From assembly GCA_027682585.1 (NCBI GenBank), contig JAQCZH010000001.1, positions 310,001 through 374,000 of the forward strand: a DNA stretch of 64,000 nucleotides, given 5' to 3'. This document shows, piece by piece, positions 19,780 through 29,240 of the stretch. Every line of letters starts with the position of its first letter. Within the stretch, counting starts at the first letter, position 1. The notes beneath the pieces were generated by a model. It was not told the origin of the DNA and ran no database searches. It saw nothing but the letters and a program-made list of their open reading frames with translations. This stretch comes from Lachnospiraceae bacterium AF51-6-b8A (lineage in GTDB: Bacteria; Bacillota; Clostridia; Lachnospirales; Lachnospiraceae). The position numbers were made by a program, and so were the translations under genes.

Positions 19780-22452
19780 ATGCTTAGAGCCAGGCCCCTG
19801 GTCATTATGGCCTTGAGTTTACTTGCGGGAATCCTTGCTGCGCGGTCGCTTGGCGCGCACGGCACATTCCTGACTCTACTTGCGGTATCTGCTGTCTTAG
19901 CAGCTCTTCTGATCTCGGTTCGGCTTGTCAAAAAGAGCAGGAAGATTACCGTTTTATTTTTGCATAGGAGGAAACGGGGCAGACGGATGAAATGGAAGTT
20001 TGCTCTGGTCGCCTGTGCCTTTTTTCTCCTTGGATTCGTGCGCTGCCAGATCCTTCTGGAGCATCAGCTGCGGATCATGCAGAGCCTGACAGAAGGGCAG
20101 GAGATCATAATCCGGGGGAGGGTCTATGCTTTCGAACCGAGAAAGAAGGGAGCTCGGATACTCCTGGGACAGGTCCAGATCCAGGCGAGGGAAGGGGGGC
20201 AGGAATGGGAACTCGGGAAAATCTATGTCGATGATTGGATCGGGTCCATCGGTCAAGGGGGGATACGCCCTGAACTGGGAGACAGGGTCTGCGTCAGCGG
20301 TTTTTACAGTCCCGGTCAGACTGCCACCAATGAAGGCGGCTTTGATGGAAGATCCTGTGAATATGGCAGAGGGATCTATGGACATTTAAGGAAGGCGGCC
20401 AACTTCGTTCGGCTTACGGAGGGCTCCCGTCATCCATACTGGTATCTGAGGCAGATGCTTGAGAGGCTGCGGTCAGGACTGGAGAGGGTCTTTGACAGGA
20501 ATCTGCCGGCGGAAGAGGCGGGACTTCTCTCTGCCATGGCGCTGGGAATCAAGAGCAGCCTGGACACAGAGGCCAGAGACCTCTTTGCTCGATCAGGACT
20601 GTCTCACATCCTGGCCATCTCCGGTCTGCATGTCTTTCTTCTGGGATCCCTTCTTCTTCGCCTGTTGAGGCATCTGCGGCTTACGCTGCCCCTGGCCTCT
20701 TTTCTTTCCGGCATCGGGATCATTGCTTACGGTATGATGACCGGGAACGCTGTTTCCACACAAAGGGCAGTGTGGATGTACCTGATTCTGCTTCTGGGGA
20801 AATGCCTGGGAGAGACTTATGATTCTATGTCTGCGCTGGCGATGGCTGCACTTGTGATTCTGATCCCCAATCCCATGGCTCTGGGAGATCTGAGTTTTCA
20901 GTTCTCATTCACTGCGATTCTGGGGATGCAGCTTGTGGCGAGGCCTATGCAGAAGCGCTACCGATCTGCTTGTGCAAAGAGATTTGAAAAGAGGCAGCAT
21001 CAGCTTCTTCGAATGCGCCGATGGCAGCTGCCGTGGAATCAGGGGAGGGATCGCATGCCTCACCGTTATCAAGCCAGCCTGACAGAGCACATTTTAGGCC
21101 AGATGATCCTGGCTCTGGGAATCCAGATAGCTTCCCTGCCTCTGCTTGCTTTTTGTTACAGCGAGATCCCTCTCTATGTGTTTTTTCTCAATTTACTTCT
21201 GCTGCCTCTTTTGGGGCTTCTCCTGGGAAGCGGTTTGCTGGGAGGGGTTCTTGGGCTGGCGGCAGCGGGAGCGGTGTTTCTGAAGCCGCTAATGAGTCTC
21301 TGTCTGGGATTCTGCCATTGCCTGATCTACTTCTTTGAATGGAGCTCTGATCTGAGCCTGCACCTGCCCTGGGCAAGAGTAATTACAGGGAAGCCTCCGA
21401 TTTGGCTGATATTTCTCTACTATGGGGGCCTGTTCTATTTTCTGTATGAAAGGGGAATTCTGTATGAGAGGGGGAGAAAAAGATCTGTTTCTCCCTGGCA
21501 GAAGGTCTTTCAGGGCCATGCATGCAGTCACCGAGTCCGACGGACGATTTCTGCGGGGATTGCCCTTGCCCTTTTTCTCGCGCCATCGATGTTATGGTCT
21601 GTCAGTCTGCCTCATCTGGCCAAAGCCGAATTTACCATGTTGGATATTGGTCAGGGAGATGGCCTGTACTTCTGTGATGGGAGGGGAGGACATTACATGA
21701 TTGACGGCGGGTCGACCAGCCTGGATCAGGTGGGGAAACAGCGCATTCTTCCGTTCCTTAAAGCAAGGGGGATTCGGCGGATTCACTACTGGTTTGTAAG
21801 CCATACGGATCTGGATCATATCAGCGGACTGGAAGAAGCATTAATGGAAAGATATCCGATACAAAATCTTGTTTTTTCCGCCAATATGCCCCATGCCGAT
21901 AAGGGAAGAAATCCAGCGTATGAAAGGCTTGCTGCTCTGGCCAGGAGAAATGGATGCCGAGTTCTGCTCTGGGATCAGGGAGATCAGCTTGTCGCGGGCA
22001 CTGACAGTAAAGAGGATGGTCAGCTCTTGGTGCGCTGTCTGGGACCTGACAGAGATTTCTCAGCCAGAGGGGCCAATGAGAACAGTCTGATTCTGTCAAT
22101 TGTCATGCCCGGGCTCTCTGTTTTCAGCGCCGGAGATATTGGGAGAGAGCAGGAAGAAATCCTGCTGCGCCGGGGCATTCCCCTTGGTGAAAGGAAGAAG
22201 GGAGATCTCTCTTTGTACAAGGCCTCCCATCATGGAAGCAACGGGGCCAACAGCCGGGAAATTCTGCAGAAGCTGAAGCCGGATCTGATCTGGATCAGTG
22301 CCGGGATCAGAAATCGCTATGGGCATCCGGGAAAGGAGACCCTGGAGCGGATGAGGAAGATGGGCTGTCACATTGACCGAACAATGCATCAGGGGCAGAT
22401 GACCCTGCAGAGAGAGGGAAGGGCATGGAAATATCGGGTTCGCTTTCCGTGA
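19780..22452 (+). CDS. comEC: DNA internalization protein ComEC/Rec2
   Basis: Membrane channel that takes single-stranded DNA into the cytoplasm during transformation. 890 residues. N-terminal DUF4131/OB region with three membrane helices (about 1-110), the ComEC competence channel domain with many helices (about 215-590; signature SGLSHILAISGLHVFL near 268), and a C-terminal metallo-beta-lactamase-like nuclease domain with LDIGQGDG, MIDGG and SHTDLDHISG, plus SHHGSNGANS near 816. ATG 19780 has GAGGAGGTGG upstream. The central loop at about 385-425 is rich in Arg/Gln and longer than usual. Confidence 0.93.
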   Translation: MLRARPLVIMALSLLAGILAARSLGAHGTFLTLLAVSAVLAALLISVRLVKKSRKITVLFLHRRKRGRRMKWKFALVACAFFLLGFVRCQILLEHQLRIMQSLTEGQEIIIRGRVYAFEPRKKGARILLGQVQIQAREGGQEWELGKIYVDDWIGSIGQGGIRPELGDRVCVSGFYSPGQTATNEGGFDGRSCEYGRGIYGHLRKAANFVRLTEGSRHPYWYLRQMLERLRSGLERVFDRNLPAEEAGLLSAMALGIKSSLDTEARDLFARSGLSHILAISGLHVFLLGSLLLRLLRHLRLTLPLASFLSGIGIIAYGMMTGNAVSTQRAVWMYLILLLGKCLGETYDSMSALAMAALVILIPNPMALGDLSFQFSFTAILGMQLVARPMQKRYRSACAKRFEKRQHQLLRMRRWQLPWNQGRDRMPHRYQASLTEHILGQMILALGIQIASLPLLAFCYSEIPLYVFFLNLLLLPLLGLLLGSGLLGGVLGLAAAGAVFLKPLMSLCLGFCHCLIYFFEWSSDLSLHLPWARVITGKPPIWLIFLYYGGLFYFLYERGILYERGRKRSVSPWQKVFQGHACSHRVRRTISAGIALALFLAPSMLWSVSLPHLAKAEFTMLDIGQGDGLYFCDGRGGHYMIDGGSTSLDQVGKQRILPFLKARGIRRIHYWFVSHTDLDHISGLEEALMERYPIQNLVFSANMPHADKGRNPAYERLAALARRNGCRVLLWDQGDQLVAGTDSKEDGQLLVRCLGPDRDFSARGANENSLILSIVMPGLSVFSAGDIGREQEEILLRRGIPLGERKKGDLSLYKASHHGSNGANSREILQKLKPDLIWISAGIRNRYGHPGKETLERMRKMGCHIDRTMHQGQMTLQREGRAWKYRVRFP

Positions 22453-22499
22453 AATCCTCTTCTCCTGCGCCTGGACTGGGAGCAAAAGAGGAGGGCAGA

Positions 22500-22922
22500 T
22501 CAGAGCAGCTGATCCTCACTGATCGCCTGTGCGTGTTCGATCAGAGTTCGATAGTGGTCCAGCCCTTTCGGATCATCCAGGGGGTGGATGGAGCACTCGC
22601 CTGAGGACTTCTCGACTAATACGGGGCCATATTTTCCGTAGCTGCAGGCAGTATAGCCGTCTTTGGTGGCGAGAAGGCAGGCGGGATTGTCTTCTGGGGC
22701 GTCTGCCTGGGCCCTGTGGAAGAGGACAGTCCAAAATCCTCCCTTCTTCTCTGGCAGTGCGGGCAGTTCTGCAGGATCTGCATTCCGGGGAAGAAAGTCG
22801 AAAATATAATAGCGATGACATACCCAGGCGTGATAGAAAAGGTTCTCGGCGGGGGCCAGCCGATCAATATAGTTTTGGGCGAGCTGATAGGCTTCATGGG
22901 CATTTGCGACGCTCTGATGCAT
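22500..22922 (-). CDS. Hypothetical protein, unknown
   Basis: 140 residues on the reverse strand between comEC and holA. The frame opens at 23021, but the start at 22922 has AAGGAG at 22934-22929 with a six-base spacer, and a -10-like box (TATAAT, reverse strand) covers the upstream ATG. The protein is soluble and acidic, with FYHAWVCHRYYIFDFLPRNA near 25-45 and CSYGKYGPVLVEKSSGEC later. I do not recognise the family. The good ribosome site and codon use argue that it is real. Confidence 0.65.
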   Translation of the reverse strand: MHQSVANAHEAYQLAQNYIDRLAPAENLFYHAWVCHRYYIFDFLPRNADPAELPALPEKKGGFWTVLFHRAQADAPEDNPACLLATKDGYTACSYGKYGPVLVEKSSGECSIHPLDDPKGLDHYRTLIEHAQAISEDQLL

Positions 22923-23125
22923 AATGTTCTCCTTAAAAGGCTCTGCCGTCTGCGGCGTGAATACGCTGGGCGCGGCAAAGACGGGCTGAGTCTGTGATTT
23001 GTCACATGAATTTTCTATCATTATAAGCGCTTTTTCCGTCAGTTGCCTGATGAACTTTTAAAAAGCGCGTTTTTTTCGACGAGTGTTTTGGACTTTTGAA
23101 GAGAGAGTATTCGACCTTCGGCTGA

Positions 23126-23154
23126 TTGACTTGCGTGGATCGGGATTTTACAAT
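23126..23154 (+). promoter_or_regulatory. Promoter placed for a leaderless holA mRNA
   Basis: TTGACT (23126-23131) and TACAAT (23149-23154) are 17 bases apart. Transcription should begin at about 23161-23162, where an in-frame ATG lies. Confidence 0.65.
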
Positions 23155-23161
23155 GATTTTT

Positions 23162-24139
23162 ATGCAGATCATCAATCAGGATATTAAGACGGGACAATTT
23201 CACAGGGCCTATCTGCTCTATGGAGAAGAGGACTATCTCAAACTCCAGTATCGGGATCGGCTGGTCAGAGCTCTGACGGGAGGCCAGGAGAGTTTGAACT
23301 TCAATCGGCTGGAGGGAGAGGGCTGCGACGTAAAGAGCCTGATTGACCTGGCTCAGACAATGCCCTTTTTGGCGGAACACCGCTGTATTCTGGTCATGGA
23401 ATCCGGTTTCTTTAACAGCAGCAACGATGAATTGGCAGCTTATCTTGAGACTGTGCCTGAGACGGCGGTACTTATTTTTGTCGAGAAGACTGTCAGAAAA
23501 TCGACCAGGCCCTTTAAGGCCATGATGAAGTATGGCTGTGCCTGTGAGTTCTCAAAACCTGACGAGAGAACCCTTATGCAGTGGATCGGGGGTCGTCTGG
23601 CCAAGGAGAAGAAGACCATGTCACCCGAGGCGTGGAGGGAATTCTTCCTGCGAAGCGGGGAGAATATGGAGAATATGGAACGGGAGTATGAGAAGCTTGT
23701 GACCTACTGCCTGAATAAAGAGCGTATTGAACTCGATGATGTCAGGACAATCACAACCCGTCCTCTAAATAACCGTGTGTTTGATCTGATTGATGCGATG
23801 GCGAGGCGGGACAGCAGGCGGCTTTTTGATTGCTATGCGGATATGATTGCGGCGAAGGAACCGCCGCTTCGCATTCTCAGTCTGATAGAACGTCAGTTTA
23901 TCCAAATGCTGGCGGTGCGCCAGATGTCATCAGACCACCTGTCGGATCAGGCGATCGGGCAGAAAATGGCTGTCTCCCCCTATATTGTTGGGAAGATTCG
24001 TCGCAATTCAGGGGCCTATAGTCAGGAACAGATCAGACAGCTGCTTTCGGATGCTTCTGATATGGAGGAGAGAATTAAAACCGGGAGGATTACGGATCGG
24101 ATGGGAGTGGAACTGCTGATGATGCGTTATGCCAAGTGA
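23162..24139 (+). CDS. holA: DNA polymerase III delta subunit
   Basis: Clamp-loader subunit that opens the beta clamp. The protein begins MQIINQDIKTGQ and then FHRAYLLYGEEDYLK, typical of HolA, followed by the AAA-like core and the C-terminal collar domain with ILSLIERQFIQMLAVRQM. Start choice: an in-frame TTG (23126) and ATG (23153) exist upstream, but both lie inside a well-formed promoter, so ATG 23162 (325 residues) is preferred. No Shine-Dalgarno is present. holA before rpsT is the usual order in Firmicutes. Confidence 0.93.
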   Translation: MQIINQDIKTGQFHRAYLLYGEEDYLKLQYRDRLVRALTGGQESLNFNRLEGEGCDVKSLIDLAQTMPFLAEHRCILVMESGFFNSSNDELAAYLETVPETAVLIFVEKTVRKSTRPFKAMMKYGCACEFSKPDERTLMQWIGGRLAKEKKTMSPEAWREFFLRSGENMENMEREYEKLVTYCLNKERIELDDVRTITTRPLNNRVFDLIDAMARRDSRRLFDCYADMIAAKEPPLRILSLIERQFIQMLAVRQMSSDHLSDQAIGQKMAVSPYIVGKIRRNSGAYSQEQIRQLLSDASDMEERIKTGRITDRMGVELLMMRYAK

Positions 24140-24221
24140 AGCGGCATGCTGCAAGCCGGTTCGTAGATGGGATGAAGCACTTTCCCCGGCTTATGGGCTC
24201 ATAAATAAAGGGGATTAAGTC

Positions 24222-24250
24222 TTGACAGGCCTTCCGATGGAAAGTATCAT
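24222..24250 (+). promoter_or_regulatory. Strong promoter for rpsT
   Basis: Consensus TTGACA (24222-24227) and TATCAT (24245-24250) are exactly 17 bases apart. Start is expected near 24257, giving a leader of about 90 bases. Confidence 0.8.
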
Positions 24251-24256
24251 ATACGA

Positions 24257-24348
24257 GTATGTTTACATTGAACTGTCCGTGTCCGGCTACAATGTAACTA
24301 ATGATTTTTCTATAAGAAACATTCGATTTACATTGGAGGTAATCTAAA
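24257..24348 (+). promoter_or_regulatory. rpsT leader with alternative pairing elements
   Basis: Element A, TTACATTG (24263-24270), and element C, TTACATTG (24328-24335), are identical. Element B between them, CAATGTAA (24290-24297), is the exact complement of both. C's last base is the first G of the GGAGG ribosome site (24335-24339). B-C pairing would be capped by a further hairpin (AATG/CATT and TTTC/GAAA, 24300-24323). A-B pairing frees the ribosome site; B-C pairing partly covers it. Confidence 0.5.
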
Positions 24349-24612
24349 TTGGCTAACATTAAGTCCGCAAAGAAGAGAGTACTCGTAACTGCTACCAAGA
24401 CCGCCCGCAATAAGGCGATCAAGTCAGAGGTGAAGACCTACGTCAAGAAGGTTGACGCGGCTCTTGCGGCTGAGGACAAGGACGCAGCTCTTGCAGCGCT
24501 CAAAGAGGCTACCGGTGTGATCGCCAGAGCATGCTCTAAGGGTGTTTATCACAAGAATACCGCAGCCCGCAAGGTGTCTCGTCTCAGCAAGGCTGTCAAC
24601 AAGCTCGCTTAA
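24349..24612 (+). CDS. rpsT: 30S ribosomal protein S20
   Basis: 87 residues, full length, beginning MANIKSAKKRVLVT and ending with a Lys/Ala-rich helix; binds 16S rRNA early in 30S assembly. The only start that gives the conserved N-terminus is TTG at 24349, nine bases after GGAGG. Escherichia coli rpsT also uses a UUG start, which contributes to its autoregulation, so the rare start may be meaningful here too. It has its own promoter and a strong terminator, so it is a single-gene unit. Confidence 0.98.
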   Translation: MANIKSAKKRVLVTATKTARNKAIKSEVKTYVKKVDAALAAEDKDAALAALKEATGVIARACSKGVYHKNTAARKVSRLSKAVNKLA

Positions 24613-24666
24613 TCAATCGGACGAGAAGAGGCGCAGGGCACTCCGGCGCCGAAGGAATGAAGGATA

Positions 24667-24704
24667 AGAGAGTCAACAGCCCGTCATCTGTTGACTCTCT
24701 TTTT
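24667..24704 (+). terminator. Rho-independent terminator after rpsT
   Basis: AGAGAGTCAACAG (24667-24679) and CTGTTGACTCTCT (24688-24700) form a perfect 13-bp stem with an 8-base loop, followed by TTTT. Confidence 0.95.
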
Positions 24705-24741
24705 GTTCGCAACAATGAAACGATACATGAGGAGCAAGTTC

Positions 24742-26556
24742 ATGGGAATCGACCAGAGTAAAATCCGCAATTTCTGTATTGTGGCTCACATTGATCATGG
24801 CAAGTCCACCCTGGCGGATCGGATCATTGAGATGACCGGAACTCTGACTAAGAGGGAGATGCAGGAGCAGGTTCTGGATACGATGGACCTGGAGCGGGAG
24901 CGGGGCATCACGATCAAATCGCAGGCGGTCAGAGTGATCTATCGCGCCAGGAATGGGGAGGAGTATATCTTCAACCTGATCGATACGCCGGGACATGTGG
25001 ATTTCAATTATGAGGTCTCCCGCGCCCTGGCGGCCTGTGATGGAGCTGTTCTGGTCGTTGACGCGACCCAGGGGGTTGAGGCCCAGACATTGGCCAACGT
25101 ATATCTGGCTCTGGATCATGATCTGGAGGTTCTTCCCGTCATCAATAAGATTGACCTGCCGTCTGCCGATCCGGAGCGGGTCAAGAATGAGGTGGAGGAT
25201 GTGATCGGTCTGGACTGCCAGGATGCCCCGCTGGTGTCCGCCAAGACCGGCTTGAATGTTAAGGACGTTCTGGAGGCGATCGTCTGCCATCTGCCGGCTC
25301 CGCAGGGAGATAAGACAGCTCCTCTGAAGGCTCTGATCTTCGATTCTCTCTATGATCCCTACAAGGGGGTGATTGTCTTCATTCGTCTGAAAGAAGGCCG
25401 CGTGAGAGCGGGGGATAAGGTCCTTATGATGGCCACCGGCTTCCGTTGTGAAGTGGTGGAGGTGGGATATTTTGGCGCCGGCCAGTTTATTCCCTGTGAG
25501 GAACTGGAAGCAGGCATGGTAGGTTACTTTACCGCTTCGATCAAGGATTTAAGAGAGACCCGGGTAGGCGATACGGTGACCTCGGCAGACCGGCCGACAG
25601 CACAGGCGCTGCCTGGCTATAAGAAGGTTCAGCCAATGGTCTATTCCGGAATTTATCCGGCGGATTCCGCAAAATATCCGGAGCTTCGTGAGGCTTTGGA
25701 GAAGCTTCAGCTCAACGACGCCGCCCTGCAGTTTGAACCTGAGACCTCCGCGGCCCTGGGCTTTGGCTTTCGCTGCGGCTTTCTGGGACTTCTGCACCTG
25801 GATGTGATTCAGGAGCGTCTGGAGAGAGAGTATAAGCTTGATCTGGTGACGACTGCTCCCGGTGTTGTCTATCGAATTCATAAGACGGATGGAAGCCTGA
25901 TGGAACTGACCAATCCATCCAACCTGCCGGATCCGTCTGAGATCGATTATATGGAGGAGCCTGTTGTCGATGCGGAGATTATGGTCACATCCGATTACAT
26001 CGGAGCCATTATGGACCTGTGCCAGGAGCGCCGCGGCCAGTATGTCAGCATGGAATATATCGAGGAGGGCAGGGCTCAGCTTCGCTATACCCTGCCCCTC
26101 AACGAAATCATTTATGATTTCTTCGATGTCTTGAAGTCCAGAAGCCGGGGTTATGCCTCTCTCGATTACGAGATGAGGGGCTATCAGAGGTCAGACCTGG
26201 TCAAGCTGGATATGCTGATTAATAAGGAACAGGTGGATGCTCTGTCCTTCATTGTGTTCTCCGGTACCGCCTATGAACGGGGGAGGAAGATGTGTGAGAA
26301 GCTCAAGGAGGAGATCCCCAGGCATCTTTTTGAGATCCCCATTCAGGCAGCTGTCGGAGGCAAGGTGATCGCCAGAGAGACGGTTCGGGCCATGCGCAAG
26401 GATGTTCTGGCCAAATGTTATGGAGGAGATATTTCCCGTAAGAGAAAGCTTCTTGAGAAACAGAAAGAGGGGAAGAAGCGCATGCGGCAGGTGGGCAGCG
26501 TAGAAATTCCGCAGGAGGCATTTATGGCGGTTCTCAGACTGGATTCGGACGACTGA
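24742..26556 (+). CDS. lepA: Elongation factor 4 (LepA)
   Basis: Ribosome-associated translational GTPase linked to 30S biogenesis and back-translocation. 604 residues, family-typical. G1 motif AHIDHGKST at residues 15-23, G2 [10 protein letters not shown]3 DTPGHVDF, G4 NKIDLP. The C-terminal LepA-specific domain ends with the basic [19 protein letters not shown] segment. The frame extends upstream into the rpsT terminator, but ATG 24742 has GAGGAG at 24729-24734 and gives the standard start [10 protein letters not shown]. hemW follows after 115 bases. Confidence 0.97.
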   Translation: MGIDQSKIRNFCIVAHIDHGKSTLADRIIEMTGTLTKREMQEQVLDTMDLERERGITIKSQAVRVIYRARNGEEYIFNLIDTPGHVDFNYEVSRALAACDGAVLVVDATQGVEAQTLANVYLALDHDLEVLPVINKIDLPSADPERVKNEVEDVIGLDCQDAPLVSAKTGLNVKDVLEAIVCHLPAPQGDKTAPLKALIFDSLYDPYKGVIVFIRLKEGRVRAGDKVLMMATGFRCEVVEVGYFGAGQFIPCEELEAGMVGYFTASIKDLRETRVGDTVTSADRPTAQALPGYKKVQPMVYSGIYPADSAKYPELREALEKLQLNDAALQFEPETSAALGFGFRCGFLGLLHLDVIQERLEREYKLDLVTTAPGVVYRIHKTDGSLMELTNPSNLPDPSEIDYMEEPVVDAEIMVTSDYIGAIMDLCQERRGQYVSMEYIEEGRAQLRYTLPLNEIIYDFFDVLKSRSRGYASLDYEMRGYQRSDLVKLDMLINKEQVDALSFIVFSGTAYERGRKMCEKLKEEIPRHLFEIPIQAAVGGKVIARETVRAMRKDVLAKCYGGDISRKRKLLEKQKEGKKRMRQVGSVEIPQEAFMAVLRLDSDD

Positions 26557-26671
26557 GGTCCGGGCAAGGGGGCGCTGTTCGTGAAAGATCAGATGGTCGG
26601 CCCGGCCGCAGATTTGTGGCAGGATTGTCTGAGAGGACGGTTGGAACAGGTAAAGAGAAGGAGCAAGGCCC

Positions 26672-27949
26672 GTGGAACCCTTGGAGCTCTATATACACAT
26701 CCCTTTTTGTGTAAAAAAATGTTTATACTGCGATTTCAATTCTCATTCGGGCGGGCCTGAAGAACAGGCGGCTTATGTCGATGCCCTGGTCAGGGAAATG
26801 GACTGGTGGGGCAGGCTGATCGGCGGGAGACGGCTGACCAGTGTTTTTGTGGGGGGAGGGACTCCTTCCTGGCTGGATTATCCTCTGATGGGACAGATCT
26901 TTGCGGCGGTTCGCAGGAATTTTTCTCTGACCGAAGATGCTGAGATCAGTCTGGAAGTCAATCCCGGAACTGCGACAGGCGAGGCGCTGACTGCTTATCG
27001 CAGAATGGGGATCAATCGTATCTCGATCGGCCTGCAGTCAGCCAACGACGAGGAACTGGCCCTGTTGGGAAGAATTCATACCTGGAATGATTTCCTGCGC
27101 ACTTTTGAAAATGTCCGGGCAGCCGGTTTTTCCAATGTCAATGTAGATGTTATGACTGGCCTGCCTCTGCAGACGGAGGATAGACTCAAGAAAACACTGC
27201 AAATGGTGACCATGCTTCGGCCGGAACATATTTCCGCCTATTCTCTGATTGTAGAACCAGGTACACCCTTCTATGAGAAGTATGCCGGGGATCTTGCCAG
27301 AAGAGAAAGGGGAGAGAAGACACTAGAACTGCCGGATGATAATCTGGAGTATGCCCTCTATGATTTGGCGAGGACCTTTTTGAGGGGACGGGGATACGGG
27401 CAGTATGAGATCTCTAATTATGCCAAAGAGGGCTGTGCCTGCCGCCATAACCTGGGGTACTGGGAGCGAAAGCCCTATCTGGGACTGGGAGTGGGGGCGG
27501 CTTCTCTGCTCTATGATTCCTTCATGGATATATCCCCGGCCGCAGGAAAGGGAGCGGCACAGAGAATTTCCGCCTACCCCAACCTGCGTTTTTCCAATAT
27601 CCGGGAGACAGACCGCTATATTGATCTCTGGAGGAACTATGACCCCAGGCAGCAGGCAGACCTGGATGAAGTTCTGGCGGATGCGCCCTGGATTGATTCA
27701 AAGACGGTGCAGAAACTGACCTGTCGGGAGGCCATGGAAGAGTTTCTCTTTCTGGGGCTGCGCAAAACCGCAGGCATACAGGAGACAGATTTCTTCAACG
27801 TTTTCGGGCTTCCCGTCGGCAGCGTCTATGGACCCGTCCTGGAGAGTCAGACAAAGCGGGGGCTGGTGAGCCGGGAAGGGGGGCGGATCGCTCTCACGAG
27901 GAAAGGGACAGATATTTCCAACCAGGTGTTGGCGGAGTATTTGCGCTGA
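26672..27949 (+). CDS. hemW: Radical SAM protein HemW
   Basis: Coproporphyrinogen-III-oxidase-like radical SAM protein; HemW proteins act as haem chaperones rather than true oxidases. The cluster motif is Cys13-x3-Cys17-x2-Cys20 (CVKKCLYCDF), lacking the extra cysteine of HemN. FVGGGTPS, NRISIGLQS and YEISNYAKEG are family blocks. 425 residues. GTG start at 26672 with AAGGAG at 26658-26663. lepA-hemW-hrcA-grpE-dnaK-dnaJ is the standard order in Firmicutes. Confidence 0.93.
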   Translation: MEPLELYIHIPFCVKKCLYCDFNSHSGGPEEQAAYVDALVREMDWWGRLIGGRRLTSVFVGGGTPSWLDYPLMGQIFAAVRRNFSLTEDAEISLEVNPGTATGEALTAYRRMGINRISIGLQSANDEELALLGRIHTWNDFLRTFENVRAAGFSNVNVDVMTGLPLQTEDRLKKTLQMVTMLRPEHISAYSLIVEPGTPFYEKYAGDLARRERGEKTLELPDDNLEYALYDLARTFLRGRGYGQYEISNYAKEGCACRHNLGYWERKPYLGLGVGAASLLYDSFMDISPAAGKGAAQRISAYPNLRFSNIRETDRYIDLWRNYDPRQQADLDEVLADAPWIDSKTVQKLTCREAMEEFLFLGLRKTAGIQETDFFNVFGLPVGSVYGPVLESQTKRGLVSREGGRIALTRKGTDISNQVLAEYLR

Positions 27950-28079
27950 ACGGATGTGCATAACAACGTTCCCGTATATATAAACACAGTGCAGAGGGAC
28001 TTTTGCGCTGCAATCCCGGCACGGTATTGAAAAAAGTGAGAGAAGGGATTGCTGCATTTGTCAGTCCTGTCTGCTTATA

Positions 28080-28108
28080 TTGACAGGTATCAGCCGCAAC
28101 TCTACAAT
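28080..28108 (+). promoter_or_regulatory. Heat-shock promoter of hrcA
   Basis: TTGACA (28080-28085) and TACAAT (28103-28108) are 17 bases apart, with a CIRCE operator starting 12 bases downstream. Confidence 0.8.
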
Positions 28109-28119
28109 AAAAATAGTTG

Positions 28120-28144
28120 TAGCACTCGAGAGGACAGAGTGCTA
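28120..28144 (+). promoter_or_regulatory. CIRCE operator before hrcA
   Basis: TAGCACTC and GAGTGCTA flank a 9-base spacer. It matches the HrcA-binding CIRCE element except that the outermost base pair of the 9-bp arms is lost. It lies just after the transcription start, the usual place for repression. Confidence 0.92.
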
Positions 28145-28167
28145 GTGCCAGAAGAGAGGAGAAATCT

Positions 28168-29238
28168 ATGGAAGATTCCAGGCAGGATATCGAGGAGCTC
28201 TCCGAGCGCAAGTCAAAGATCCTCAATGCGATTATTCAGAATTACCTGGAGTCCGGAGAGCCGGTCGGCTCAAGGACGATTTCCAAGTTAGAGGGCGTCA
28301 GTCTGAGCTCCGCTACGATTCGCAACGAGATGAGCGACTTAGAGGAGATGGGCTACATCATTCGCCCCCACACCTCGGCCGGCCGGATCCCGACGGATCA
28401 GGGCTATCGCTTCTATGTGGATCACCTGATGGCAGAGAAGGACCAGGAGGTCACAGAGCTCAAGGACTTCGTGATCCAGAAGACGGAGAAGATGGATAAG
28501 GTCTTACAGCAGGTCGCCAAATTTTTGGCCAATACCACGCAGTACACCTCCCTGATCTCCGCGCCGGCTGTGAGCAAGAATCGGATTAAGTTCCTCCAAC
28601 TCTCTCAGGTTAATGAGCACCAGATCCTGGCCGTCATCATGATGGAAGGCAATATGGTCAAGAGCCGCCTGATTGAGGTCAAGAGCATTCTGAGCGGTGA
28701 GAATCTCCTGAAGCTCAATATGCTGCTCAACAATAGCCTGAATGGGCTGACCGCGCAGGAAATCAATCTGACTACGATCAGCAGGATGCAGGAGCAGGCG
28801 GGAATTCACGAGGATATTGTGGCAGAGGTCTTAAAGACCATTCCGGAGACGCTGCGTGAGGATGACGGACTGGAGATCTATACGTCCGGAGCTACCAATA
28901 TTTTCAAATACCCGGAGCTGTCTGACGCGCAAAAGGCCTCGACCTTCATCTCTACCTTTGAGGAGAAGGGACAATTGGCGGAGCTGATCAATGACGTGCA
29001 GGAGCAGAGCGCTAACAATCCCGATTCGACGGGGATCCAGGTCTATATCGGAAGCGAATCCCCCATGGGGAATATGCCGGACTGCTCAGTTGTGACAGCC
29101 AACTATGACCTGGGTGACGGAGTCAAGGGGACGATCGGTATCGTGGGACCCAAGCGAATGGACTACGCCAAGGTGATGGGCAGTCTTAAAGAGCTCAAGA
29201 GCAAGCTCTCCGAGATCATGGAGGATGCCCGGGAATAA
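28168..29238 (+). CDS. hrcA: Heat-inducible transcription repressor HrcA
   Basis: Represses class I heat-shock genes by binding CIRCE, with activity sustained by GroEL. 356 residues. N-terminal winged helix with YLESGEPVGSRTISK, SSATIRNEMSDLEEMGYI and HTSAGRIPTDQGYRFYVD. The GAF-like domain follows, and the C-terminus carries GTIGIVGPKRMDYAKVM. ATG 28168 has GAGAGGAG upstream. Its own CIRCE shows autorepression. A hairpin and a second CIRCE promoter separate it from grpE, so the two can be transcribed independently. Confidence 0.97.
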   Translation: MEDSRQDIEELSERKSKILNAIIQNYLESGEPVGSRTISKLEGVSLSSATIRNEMSDLEEMGYIIRPHTSAGRIPTDQGYRFYVDHLMAEKDQEVTELKDFVIQKTEKMDKVLQQVAKFLANTTQYTSLISAPAVSKNRIKFLQLSQVNEHQILAVIMMEGNMVKSRLIEVKSILSGENLLKLNMLLNNSLNGLTAQEINLTTISRMQEQAGIHEDIVAEVLKTIPETLREDDGLEIYTSGATNIFKYPELSDAQKASTFISTFEEKGQLAELINDVQEQSANNPDSTGIQVYIGSESPMGNMPDCSVVTANYDLGDGVKGTIGIVGPKRMDYAKVMGSLKELKSKLSEIMEDARE

Positions 29239-29240
29239 AG

